9,158 nt of DNA from Oscillospiraceae bacterium (GCA_019416775.1 DXWR01000259.1:1-9158), one strand, 5' to 3'. Shown: positions 1-6,148, counted from the first letter of the stretch. Program-made: numbers and translations. Notes: generated from the letters alone by a model not told the origin.

Positions 1-112
1 GGTGAAGGAAGGGGTGGCTATGGCGGCTCAATCCATCGACTCCGGCGCGGCCTTGGCCAAACTGGAAGCATTAAAGCAAATCACCAATTCCTTTGAGGAG
101 GAGCAGGGATGA
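1..112 (+). CDS. trpD: Anthranilate phosphoribosyltransferase, C-terminal end (partial)
   Basis: Only the last 36 codons are in the window, read from base 2 to the TGA at 110-112. The tail contains the segment AAQSIDSGAALAKLEALKQ followed by ITN, which matches the usual TrpD ending (a helix of the type A-x-x-S-I-D-S-G-x-A-L-x-K-L-E). TrpD transfers the phosphoribosyl group of PRPP to anthranilate, the step before TrpF. The stop overlaps the trpC start as ATGA, so translation is probably coupled. The catalytic and PRPP-binding parts lie outside the window, so the assignment rests on the tail and on the gene order that follows. It is possible that the full gene is a trpG-trpD fusion; the window cannot tell. 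Confidence 0.85.
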   Translation, partial: VKEGVAMAAQSIDSGAALAKLEALKQITNSFEEEQG

Positions 113-897
113 TCTTAGACGAAATTTTAGCCTACCGCAAAATCCAGTTGGAAAACGAAAAGGAGCGGATTTCTCCCGACGAACTGGAAAACCTGCTGAT
201 GCAGGTCAGCCGCACTCCTAAGGATTTTGCCAAAGCCTTGAAAAAGGACCACTTAACCGTGATTGCGGAAGTGAAGAAGGCCAGTCCCAGCAAAGGGGTA
301 ATCCAGCCGGATTTCCATCCGGTGCGCCAGGCCACCTCTTACCAGCGGGCAGGGGCGGAAGCCATCAGCTGCCTGACGGAAGAGCATTACTTTATGGGCA
401 GCAGCGATATTTTCAAGCGGGTGCGCAAGGCGGTGCAGCTTCCCATGCTCCGCAAGGACTTTCTCTTTGACCCCTATCAGATTCTGGAAGCCCGGGTGAT
501 GGGGGCGGATGCGGTGCTGCTCATTGCCGCCATGCTGGAAAAGCAAACCCTCAAAGAGCTGTACGATTTGGCAAAGAGCCTTTCCATGGAAGTGCTGGTG
601 GAGGTACACAACCTGCCGGAACTGGAAAAAGCCATGGTTTGCAGTCCCAAGGTCATCGGCATCAATAACCGGGATCTGAACACCTTCCAGGTGGATTTGA
701 ACACCACCGCCAAGCTGGCTGCCCAGCTCCCCAAGGATGCGGTGAAGGTCAGCGAAAGCGGCATGGCCACGGCGGAGGATTTCGCCATGGTGCGGCAGAT
801 GGGCGCCGACGCCGTGCTGGTGGGAGAAACCCTGATGCGCAGCCAAAACATTGCCCAAACCCTAAAAGAACTGCGCCGCGGAGGAACGGACGCATGA
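109..897 (+). CDS. trpC: Indole-3-glycerol phosphate synthase
   Basis: This cytoplasmic TIM-barrel enzyme closes the indole ring of CdRP to give indole-3-glycerol phosphate, releasing CO2 and water. The 262-residue length is normal for a monofunctional TrpC. The expected active-site signatures are present in order: AEVKKASPSKG (E54, K56), LRKDF (K116), VEVHN (E165), INNRDL (N186/N187) and SESG (E216, S217), then a phosphate-binding GADAVLVGE near the C-terminus. The ATG at 109 overlaps the trpD stop and is preceded by GAGGAG. The 3' end overlaps trpF as ATGA, so trpC and trpF are separate but coupled genes, not the fused TrpCF of enterobacteria. Nothing suggests loss of function. Confidence 0.97.
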   Translation: MILDEILAYRKIQLENEKERISPDELENLLMQVSRTPKDFAKALKKDHLTVIAEVKKASPSKGVIQPDFHPVRQATSYQRAGAEAISCLTEEHYFMGSSDIFKRVRKAVQLPMLRKDFLFDPYQILEARVMGADAVLLIAAMLEKQTLKELYDLAKSLSMEVLVEVHNLPELEKAMVCSPKVIGINNRDLNTFQVDLNTTAKLAAQLPKDAVKVSESGMATAEDFAMVRQMGADAVLVGETLMRSQNIAQTLKELRRGGTDA

Positions 898-1514
898 CCA
901 AAATCAAGATCTGCGGTCTAAGCCGGCCGGAGGACATCCAAGCGGTGAACCAAGCCGGGGCGGATTACGCCGGATTTGTGTTTGCCCCCAGCAAGCGGCA
1001 GGTGTCTTTCCGGCAGGCGGAAGAGCTGATTGCCGGGCTCCATCCCCGGATCACTCCGGTGGGGGTATTTGTCAACGCTTCCCCGGACCAGGTGGCCGCT
1101 GCGGTGCAGCAAACCGGCATTCGGGCGGTGCAGCTTCACGGGGACGAAACGCCGGAGCAGATGGCGCAGATCCGTTCTCTCTGCCCCCAAGTCCATCTTT
1201 GGCGGGCCGTCCGGGTGCAGAACCGAGAGGATCTGATCCAGGCGGATCAACTGCGTGCGGACGCCTTGGTGCTGGACAGCTATCACCCCACCCAGTACGG
1301 GGGAACCGGCGTCACCGGGAATTGGAAGTTGATTGCCGGGGTGCTGCTCTCCACTCCCTTCTTTTTGGCAGGCGGGCTGAACGCCCATAATTTGGAGCAA
1401 GCCATTCACATGGTGCGCCCTATGGGGGTGGACCTGTCCGGCGGGGTGGAGACCGGCGGGGTGAAGGACCAAGAAAAGATTTTGCAGGCGGTGGCTTTGG
1501 CCCATCGGCTGTGA
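894..1514 (+). CDS. trpF: Phosphoribosylanthranilate isomerase
   Basis: It catalyses the Amadori rearrangement of N-(5'-phosphoribosyl)-anthranilate to CdRP, the TrpC substrate. The protein has 206 residues, typical of a free-standing (beta/alpha)8 PRAI. The catalytic cysteine is C7 in KIKICG, and the catalytic aspartate is D128 in ADALVLDSY. Other family segments are GFVFAPSKRQVS near residues 27-38, VGVFVN near 56-61, VQLHGDE near 79-85, the phosphate loop FFLAGGLN, and VDLSGGVE near the end. The ATG at 894 lies inside an ATGA overlap with trpC, with GGAGG about 10 nt upstream. Its place between trpC and trpB follows the common Firmicutes order C-F-B-A. Confidence 0.97.
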   Translation: MTKIKICGLSRPEDIQAVNQAGADYAGFVFAPSKRQVSFRQAEELIAGLHPRITPVGVFVNASPDQVAAAVQQTGIRAVQLHGDETPEQMAQIRSLCPQVHLWRAVRVQNREDLIQADQLRADALVLDSYHPTQYGGTGVTGNWKLIAGVLLSTPFFLAGGLNAHNLEQAIHMVRPMGVDLSGGVETGGVKDQEKILQAVALAHRL

Positions 1515-1535
1515 CCATATTGGAGGAGGATTATC

Positions 1536-2723
1536 ATGGAACAGGGCCGTTTTGGAGAATACGGCGGACAGTTTGTGCCGGAAACGGTGATGGCGGCGGT
1601 GAGCGAACTGCAGGCTGCTTATGAGCAGTACAAAAACGATCCCGCCTTTTTGCAGGAATTGGACGATCTCTATCGGGATTACGCCAACCGTCCCTCGTTG
1701 CTCTACTACGCAGAAAAGATGAGCAAGGATCTGGGCGGGGCCAAGATCTACCTGAAGCGGGAAGATCTCAACCACACCGGCGCCCACAAGATCAACAACG
1801 TGCTGGGTCAGTGCCTGCTGGCCAAGCGGATGGGCAAGCACCGGATCATTGCGGAAACCGGCGCCGGTCAGCACGGGGTGGCTACCGCTACCGTCTGCGC
1901 CCTGATGGGAATGGACTGTGTGGTGTATATGGGCAAGGAAGACACCCAGCGCCAGTCCTTAAACGTCTATCGGATGGAACTGCTGGGGGCCAAAGTAGTG
2001 GCGGTGGACAGCGGCACCGCAACCTTGAAGGACGCCATCAACGAAGCCTTCCGGGACTGGGTCACCAATATCGACACCACCTTTTACTGCATCGGCTCGG
2101 TGATGGGCCCCCACCCCTATCCCACCATGGTCCGGGATTTCCAGAAGGTCATCGGCCGGGAGATCAAACGGCAGCTGATGGAAAAGGAAGGCCGTCTGCC
2201 GGACTGCGTGGTGGCCTGCGTTGGCGGCGGAAGCAACGCTATGGGTGCGTTTTACGACTTTATCCCGGATACCACCGTCCGTTTGGTGGGAGCGGAAGCG
2301 GCCGGACGGGGCATTGACACCCCCTATCACGCCGCCACCATGGCCAAGGGCAGCAAGGGCATCTTCCACGGGATGCACTCCCTGTTTTTGCAGAACCAGG
2401 ACGGCCAGATCGACCCGGTGTATTCCATCTCCGCCGGTTTGGACTATCCCGGTATCGGGCCGGAGCACGCCTGGCTCCACGACATCGGACGGGCGGAGTA
2501 TGTGGATGTCACCGACGAGGAAGCGGTGAATGCCTTTGAATACCTCTCCCGCACCGAGGGCATCATTCCCGCCATTGAATCTGCCCACGCGGTGGCGGCA
2601 GCCATGAAGATTGCCCCCACTATGGGTCAGGATCAGATTCTGGTGATCAACCTCTCCGGCCGGGGAGATAAGGACGTGTATTCCATTGCAAAGTACAGAG
2701 GAGTGAATATCCGTGAAGAATAG
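1536..2723 (+). CDS. trpB: Tryptophan synthase beta chain
   Basis: TrpB is the PLP-dependent subunit of the alpha2beta2 tryptophan synthase; it condenses indole with serine. The length of 395 residues is standard for the TrpB1 class that partners TrpA. Visible signatures are GRFGEYGGQFVPE at the N-terminus, the PLP lysine K85 in HTGAHKINN, the AETGAGQHG catalytic loop (with the glutamate equivalent to E109 of the Salmonella enzyme), the phosphate-binding GGGSNAMG, and a C-terminal NLSGRGDKD. The ATG at 1536 follows the trpF stop by 21 nt and has TGGAGGAGG around 1521-1529. The 3' end overlaps trpA by 11 nt, fitting the equimolar production expected for partner subunits. Confidence 0.98.
   Translation: MEQGRFGEYGGQFVPETVMAAVSELQAAYEQYKNDPAFLQELDDLYRDYANRPSLLYYAEKMSKDLGGAKIYLKREDLNHTGAHKINNVLGQCLLAKRMGKHRIIAETGAGQHGVATATVCALMGMDCVVYMGKEDTQRQSLNVYRMELLGAKVVAVDSGTATLKDAINEAFRDWVTNIDTTFYCIGSVMGPHPYPTMVRDFQKVIGREIKRQLMEKEGRLPDCVVACVGGGSNAMGAFYDFIPDTTVRLVGAEAAGRGIDTPYHAATMAKGSKGIFHGMHSLFLQNQDGQIDPVYSISAGLDYPGIGPEHAWLHDIGRAEYVDVTDEEAVNAFEYLSRTEGIIPAIESAHAVAAAMKIAPTMGQDQILVINLSGRGDKDVYSIAKYRGVNIREE
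2697..2703 (+). promoter_or_regulatory. Ribosome binding site that fixes the GTG start of trpA
   Basis: AGAGGAG lies inside the last codons of trpB, nine nucleotides before GTG 2713. It supports the GTG start and an 11-nt trpB/trpA overlap. No in-frame ATG lies nearby that would still keep the conserved N-terminus. Confidence 0.75.
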
Positions 2724-3510
2724 AATTGATTTGCGCTTTGAAGAATGCGCCGCGCAGGGACGGAAGGCGCTGATTACCTTCGTCACCGCCGGGGACCCGG
2801 ATCTGGACACCACCGAACAGCTGGTGCTGGCCATGGAGGAAAACGGTGCGGACATCATTGAATTGGGAGTTCCCTTTTCCGATCCCATTGCCGAAGGTCC
2901 GGTGATCCAACGGGCCAGCCAGCGGGCGTTGGCCAACCACACCCGGCTGGAGGAAGTGTTTGCCCTGGTCAAGCGGCTGCGGCAAAAAACCGAGATTCCC
3001 CTCTGCCTGATGATGTACGTCAACACCCTTTACGTCCACGGCATTGCCAACTTCTTTGCCCAGTGCCGGGAGGCAGGGGTGGATGGGGTGATTCTTCCCG
3101 ACGTGCCCCTGGAAGAGCACGCTCCCTTTGACCAAGCCGCCCGGGCGGAAGGGGTACATCCCATTTATTTGGTGGCTCCCACCTCCCATGAACGGATCCG
3201 CCGCATTGCCCAAAACGCCAGCGGTTTCCTTTACTGCGTTTCCAGCTTAGGCGTCACCGGCAAGCGTTCGGAGTACGCCACCGACTTTGACTCCTTCTTT
3301 AGGGAGATCAAAGCAGCCTGCACCGTCCCCTATGCCATCGGTTTCGGCATTTCCGGGCCGGAACAGGTGCGGCAGATGGGACAATATGCCCACGGCGTCA
3401 TTGTGGGAAGCGCTGTGGTGGAATTGGTGGAACAGCACGGCAAGGACGCCCCCAAGCCGGTGGGTGAATTTGTAGCTCGTTTGGCCCAGGCCGCCAGAGA
3501 AACAGAATAA
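2713..3510 (+). CDS. trpA: Tryptophan synthase alpha chain
   Basis: TrpA cleaves indole-3-glycerol phosphate to indole and glyceraldehyde 3-phosphate and channels indole to TrpB. The 265-residue length is normal. Family segments are ALITFVTAGDPD near 19-30, IIELGVPFSDP near 48-58 with catalytic E50 (equivalent to E49 of the Salmonella enzyme), the loop-6 motif SSLGVTG, and phosphate-binding GFGIS and VIVGSA near the C-terminus. The position equivalent to catalytic Asp60 is a glutamate (E61 in PIAEGPVIQ). This is a conservative change that I believe occurs in other clostridial TrpA proteins, so I do not read it as inactivation. The start is GTG, supported by an AGAGGAG site within trpB. It is the last gene before the terminator. 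Confidence 0.97.
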   Translation: MKNRIDLRFEECAAQGRKALITFVTAGDPDLDTTEQLVLAMEENGADIIELGVPFSDPIAEGPVIQRASQRALANHTRLEEVFALVKRLRQKTEIPLCLMMYVNTLYVHGIANFFAQCREAGVDGVILPDVPLEEHAPFDQAARAEGVHPIYLVAPTSHERIRRIAQNASGFLYCVSSLGVTGKRSEYATDFDSFFREIKAACTVPYAIGFGISGPEQVRQMGQYAHGVIVGSAVVELVEQHGKDAPKPVGEFVARLAQAARETE

Positions 3511-3515
3511 AGCAG

Positions 3516-3567
3516 AACACCCGAACCCATTAGGTAGTTTCCTAAGGTCCGGGTGTTTTTTGTTTTT
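3516..3567 (+). terminator. Intrinsic terminator of the trp operon
   Basis: A hairpin starts 6 nt after the trpA stop. AACACCCG (3516-3523) pairs with CGGGTGTT (3550-3557). Inside it, ACC pairs with GGT, then a 2-nt bulge, then TTAGG (3530-3534) pairs with CCTAA (3541-3545), around a TAGTTT loop. A T-rich run (TTTTTT G TTTTT) follows. The single A-C mismatch (3524/3549) would be a U-G wobble on the other strand, so the hairpin could also stop minus-strand transcripts, although its minus-side T-tract is poor. Confidence 0.9.
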
Positions 3568-3753
3568 GTCATAATAAAGCAGCGGTTTTCACGCACAGCC
3601 GATGACGTCAAAACCACTGCTTTTGAGGTGAGTACTAAAAACGTTTCGCTGAAAACATCCTCCCACGGCGCAGTCAAAGAGGACGGCTTTTTCTCTGAGG
3701 AAAAAGGAGCTTTTGTTTTTAGTCAGAGCCTGTGCCGTTGTCTTTATTATAAC
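3568..3753. repeat. Nested imperfect inverted repeat of about 186 bp
   Basis: The two ends are near-mirror images. GTCATAATAAAGCAGCGG (3568-3585) matches the reverse complement of 3735-3753 with one C-A mismatch, one wobble and a single-base bulge. Further inside, GCACAG (3593-3598) pairs with CTGTGC (3730-3735), ACTAAAAAC (3634-3642) pairs with GTTTTTAGT (3715-3723), and AAAACATCCTC (3652-3662) pairs with 3679-3691 with a 2-nt bulge and one mismatch. All four sets are nested around a centre near 3670, giving one long rod. This is what a structured RNA gene or a small non-autonomous palindromic element would look like. No clear target-site duplication directly flanks it. Confidence 0.7.
3570..3742 (-). 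ncRNA. Candidate structured small RNA, about 170 nt
   Basis: On the minus strand a TATAAT box (3746-3751) would start a transcript near 3739-3742. A 14-bp hairpin, 3610-3623 with 3576-3589, followed by TTATTAT would end it near 3570. Between them the RNA can form the nested rod described for 3568-3753, with its 5' and 3' ends paired, an internal open region and an apical stem. That is the general outline of 6S RNA, but I recognise no 6S sequence signature. Two stems carry a base change that is a G-U wobble on this strand and an A-C mismatch on the other (3583/3616 and 3657/3684), which favours minus-strand transcription; the outer closing helix shows the reverse at 3582/3738. The terminal hairpin and the closing helix share bases and are mutually exclusive, so the RNA may switch structure. 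A MITE-like element is the main alternative. Confidence 0.42.
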
Positions 3754-3775
3754 GGATGTCATGGGGAAAACACAA
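3746..3775 (-). promoter_or_regulatory. Candidate sigma-A promoter reading leftward
   Basis: The minus strand shows a perfect TATAAT at 3751-3746 and TTGTGT at 3775-3770 with an 18-bp spacer. The -35 match to TTGACA is only three of six. It points into the palindromic region and away from spoIVB. Part of the -10 box lies inside the outer inverted repeat. Confidence 0.45.
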
Positions 3776-3777
3776 CC

Positions 3778-3817
3778 TGAGAGCAAAAAAATCCGGGTGT
3801 CAAAAAATCTGCTCTCA
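3778..3817. repeat. Inverted repeat with an A-rich loop upstream of spoIVB
   Basis: TGAGAGCA (3778-3785) and TGCTCTCA (3810-3817) are a perfect 8-bp inverted repeat separated by 24 nt that include two A-runs around TCCGGGTGT. No strong T-tract follows, so it is not a good terminator. It could be an operator or a leader hairpin for spoIVB, or chance. Confidence 0.4.
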
Positions 3818-3939
3818 CCTTGTTTTTATGTTAAGATTTTATTTACAGCATCCAAAAAATGCAAATCCGGTATGATTTTTACCTTCATGCAAAGACTAAA
3901 TCAGAAATCCGAAAAAAATGACAAGAGGGGAGAAATGCT
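3818..3939 (+). other. AT-rich spoIVB upstream region with ribosome binding site
   Basis: No gene is visible here. A strong ribosome binding site, GAGGGGAG (3925-3932), lies 7 nt before the ATG at 3940 and decides that start over an out-of-frame ATG at 3935. I could not find a convincing sigma-G or sigma-F promoter. GTATG at 3870-3874 fits the sigma-G -35 pattern, but the sequence at the right distance (3892-3898) fits the -10 pattern poorly. AAATCCG occurs at 3789, 3863 and 3905 as loose direct repeats of unknown meaning. Confidence 0.5.
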
Positions 3940-5157
3940 ATGTATCAATGGATACGCCGTGGAGCGGCCGGGACGCTGGTGTTGGCGGTGATTCTCTGGG
4001 GATTGAATCTGTGGTACGGGATCAGTTTGCCCAATCAGTATTATGTATCCCAGGGGGAAGATCTGGTACTGACCCAGCGGGCGGTGGTGGCTGTAGAGAA
4101 TGTTTCGGATCAACAGGCGGTTATGTCCTCCACCCATCCCCAAAACCAGACGCTGAGCCTGTTCGGCATTATGCCCATTAAAACGGTGGCAGTGCAGGAA
4201 TGCGACGATCTGACGGTGATCCCTTCCGGAGAAGCCTTCGGGGTGAAGATGTTTTCCCAAGGGGCTGTGGTGGTGGGATTCAGCCCGGTGGTCACCGCCC
4301 AGGGAACCAAGGAGCCCTACCAAGGCTGTGATATTCAGGAAGGGGACATTATCTGTAAGGTAAACAACAAAGAAGTGACCCGCAATGAAGAAATTTCCTA
4401 TCTCATTCGGGAAAGCGGCGGGGAGCCTATGGAATTGACCCTTCAGCGGGAGGACGGGGAACACACCGTCACCCTGACTCCGGTGCTGTCCTCCACCGAC
4501 GGCACCTATAAATCCGGGCTGTGGATCCGGGACAGCGCTGCCGGCATCGGCACCGTCACCTTCATCAATGCCGACACCGAAACCTTTGCCGGGCTGGGCC
4601 ATCCCATCACCGATCCGGATACCGGCACCATCCTGCCGGTGGAATCGGGGGAAGTCTGTCCGGTGACCATCCATTCCATCACCAAAGGCACCGCCGGGGA
4701 ACCGGGGGAACTGGACGGCGTGTTTGCATCCAACATTCCCTTGGGCAATATTTTGCTGAACAATCAAACCGGGGTGTACGGCACCTTGACCGGTTTGGAT
4801 CTGGACGGGATGGAACCGGTGGAGCTGGGGTATAAACAGGAAGTGGAAACCGGCCCGGCCACCGTCCTCTGCGCCCTTACCGACGGGGAGCCCCGGGAGT
4901 ACGACATTGAAATCTGCTCGGTGTCCTTGACCGGGGAGGATGACACCAAAAACCTGGTAATTCGGGTCACCGATCCGGATCTGCTGGACAAAACAGGGGG
5001 AATTGTCCAGGGGATGAGCGGCACTCCCATTCTGCAAAACGGGAAATTAGTGGGAGCGGTGACCCATGTATTTGTCAATGACCCCACCATGGGGTACGGT
5101 ATTTTTGCGGAGACCATGGTGGAGCAGCTGGAACAGGTGGAGCAAGCAGCCTGGTAA
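3940..5157 (+). CDS. spoIVB: SpoIVB sporulation peptidase (S55 family)
   Basis: In Bacillus, SpoIVB is made in the forespore and secreted into the space between the two sporulation membranes, where it cleaves SpoIVFA so that pro-sigma-K is processed in the mother cell. The 405-residue protein has a basic start and one membrane segment at about residues 9-28, a PDZ domain at about 105-182 (including the stretch IQEGDIICKVNNKEV), and a C-terminal S55 serine peptidase domain. The triad is intact: H221 in GLGHPITD, D345 in VTDPDLLDKTGG and S360 in GIVQGMSGTP. The D-to-S spacing of 15 equals that of D363/S378 in B. subtilis as I recall it. A strong ribosome binding site precedes the ATG. The gene has its own terminator and stands alone, without the usual recN upstream or spo0A downstream. 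Confidence 0.95.
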   Translation: MYQWIRRGAAGTLVLAVILWGLNLWYGISLPNQYYVSQGEDLVLTQRAVVAVENVSDQQAVMSSTHPQNQTLSLFGIMPIKTVAVQECDDLTVIPSGEAFGVKMFSQGAVVVGFSPVVTAQGTKEPYQGCDIQEGDIICKVNNKEVTRNEEISYLIRESGGEPMELTLQREDGEHTVTLTPVLSSTDGTYKSGLWIRDSAAGIGTVTFINADTETFAGLGHPITDPDTGTILPVESGEVCPVTIHSITKGTAGEPGELDGVFASNIPLGNILLNNQTGVYGTLTGLDLDGMEPVELGYKQEVETGPATVLCALTDGEPREYDIEICSVSLTGEDDTKNLVIRVTDPDLLDKTGGIVQGMSGTPILQNGKLVGAVTHVFVNDPTMGYGIFAETMVEQLEQVEQAAW

Positions 5158-5160
5158 CAA

Positions 5161-5197
5161 ATTGCCGTCTCGGAAGGATCCCGGGACGGCAGTTTTT
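5161..5197. terminator. Intrinsic terminator between convergent spoIVB and kinase genes
   Basis: The hairpin begins 4 nt after the spoIVB stop. ATTGCCGTCTCGG (5161-5173) pairs with CCGGGACGGCAGT (5181-5193), 13 pairs including two wobbles, with loop AAGGATC and a TTTTT tract (5193-5197). The wobbles and the T-tract favour use by spoIVB. The stem also lies immediately after the kinase stop codon (5196-5198 on the minus strand), so it may act on that side too, though its minus-strand T-tract is weak (AATTTGTT). Confidence 0.9.
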
Positions 5198-6089
5198 ATG
5201 GGGCCGGCGGAAATTGCAGCTGGATGGATAGCCAGCCTTCCCGGTAGTCCGCTGCGATGGTTCCGCCCATCCGCTGGGTCAGCACTTTGGCAATGGACAG
5301 CCCCAGTCCGGTGGAGGTGCGGCCGGTTTCCACCGTGAAAAACCGGTCAAACAGCCGCTGCACTTCCACGGCGCTGAGCCGGGAAGCGGGGTTGGAAAAG
5401 GTAATGGTTCCGGCAGAGGTGAGGGTCACCTGAAAATTCCCGTCGCTGTATTTGAGGATGTTGCTGAGGATATTGTTGAAGATCCGGGCGAACAGTTTGG
5501 GATCGCCCAAGGCCTGCACCGGCGTGGGAGGCAGGGAGACGGTGGGGGCAATGCCCCGGCTGGTGAAGGCGGCGTAGTAGGCGGCCAGGCTTTCCTCCAG
5601 CATCCCGTTGAGGGAAACCGGCTTGCGTTGGGGCTGCTGCTGTCCGGAAAGGATCACCGAATACCGGAACAGTTCCTCCAACAGCTGTTTCATGGCCTGG
5701 CACCGGTTTTCGATCTGCTCCAGGTACTGGGAGGAGGGAGCAGCCAAATGCTGCCGCCGAAGCAGCTCCAGATAGCCGAAGATGGCGGTGAGGGGGGTGC
5801 GCAGGTCGTGGGAAAGGTTGGTCACCGCTTCCTTTAACTCCACGTCCCCCTGCTGATACCGCTGCCGCTGCCGGCGAAGCTGGGTCAGCTGCTGGTTGAG
5901 GGCGTTGGCAAACCGGCAAAGGTGCTTATCCCGGCTGGGAACCCGCAGCAGGGTGTTGGTGTCTTGGGAAAGGCACAGCTCCACCCCGTCCTGAAGCGCT
6001 TTCAGCCCCCGATAAAGCAGCGTCAGCTTTCCCAGCAGAAACGCCGTCATGCCTGCCAGAAATAGGCACGCCAATCCAAGATACAGCAT
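5196..6089 (-). CDS. Sensor histidine kinase with a minimal membrane anchor
   Basis: This is a 297-residue HisKA/HATPase_c kinase. One hydrophobic segment spans about residues 3-25 and no extracytoplasmic domain follows, so it probably senses through the membrane or through a partner protein. A helical linker (about 55-90) leads to the H-box NLSHDLRTPLTAI with H94 as the phosphorylation site. The N-box FNNILSNILKYS lies at 204-215, an F-box LFDRFF at 246-251 and the G2 box TGLGLSIAK at 260-268. The usual G1 motif D-x-G-x-G after the N-box is missing; TITFSNPAS stands in its place. The ATG follows AAAGGAAG by 6 nt. It is the last gene of a minus-strand operon after three ABC permeases, the position of cprK in C. 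difficile. Its response regulator is not in the window. A BcrS/LanK-like peptide sensor is likely; the ligand is unknown. Confidence 0.88.
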   Translation of the reverse strand: MLYLGLACLFLAGMTAFLLGKLTLLYRGLKALQDGVELCLSQDTNTLLRVPSRDKHLCRFANALNQQLTQLRRQRQRYQQGDVELKEAVTNLSHDLRTPLTAIFGYLELLRRQHLAAPSSQYLEQIENRCQAMKQLLEELFRYSVILSGQQQPQRKPVSLNGMLEESLAAYYAAFTSRGIAPTVSLPPTPVQALGDPKLFARIFNNILSNILKYSDGNFQVTLTSAGTITFSNPASRLSAVEVQRLFDRFFTVETGRTSTGLGLSIAKVLTQRMGGTIAADYREGWLSIQLQFPPAP

Positions 6090-6114
6090 AATATTCTTCC
6101 TTTCCCGCGCCGAA

Positions 6115-6139
6115 GCCCAGAGAGGGTCTCTCCCTGGGC
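6115..6139 (-). other. Stem-loop between the last permease and the kinase gene
   Basis: GCCCA (6115-6119) pairs with TGGGC (6135-6139), and GAGAG (6120-6124) pairs with CTCTC (6128-6132), with a 2-nt bulge and a 3-nt loop. No T-tract follows on the minus strand, so it is not a classical terminator. It lies in the 59-nt gap between permease and kinase, where it could mark an mRNA processing or stability site or attenuate kinase expression. Confidence 0.5.
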
Positions 6140-6148
6140 GGTTGGTTT

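Noticed and set aside
253..858. Long minus-strand open frame inside trpC
   Set aside because: It is antisense to a gene with clear catalytic motifs, is rich in His, Gly and Gln, has no recognisable domain, and reflects third-position GC bias.
918..1874. Long minus-strand open frame across trpF and trpB (318 residues)
   Set aside because: It spans two confidently identified opposite-strand genes and has the composition of antisense frames, with no motif or suitable ribosome binding site.
1959..3026. Long minus-strand open frame across trpB and trpA (355 residues)
   Set aside because: It is a shadow of two well-supported genes with no family resemblance.
3570..3742. tmRNA, RNase P RNA, SRP RNA, T-box or known riboswitch
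   Set aside because: None of their conserved core sequences or a tRNA-like end is visible on either strand.
3553..3780. A 75-residue plus-strand frame and a 65-residue minus-strand frame in the trpA-spoIVB gap
   Set aside because: Neither has a ribosome binding site. The plus frame starts inside the terminator T-run, and the region is better explained by inverted repeats.
3548..3800. TCCGGGTGT present at both 3548-3556 and 3792-3800, like a 9-bp target-site duplication around a 235-bp insertion
   Set aside because: The first copy is an integral part of the trp terminator stem, the would-be terminal repeats are just T-run and A-run sequence, and the stronger inverted repeats have different ends. 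Probably chance.
3870..3898. Sigma-G promoter for spoIVB
   Set aside because: GTATG fits the -35 pattern, but the -10 at 17 bp (AAGACTA) matches CATnnTA poorly, so I do not list it.
3901..5037. Minus-strand open frame opposite spoIVB (378 residues)
   Set aside because: The plus-strand frame has an intact SpoIVB triad and a strong ribosome binding site; this frame is low-complexity Gly, His and Gln.
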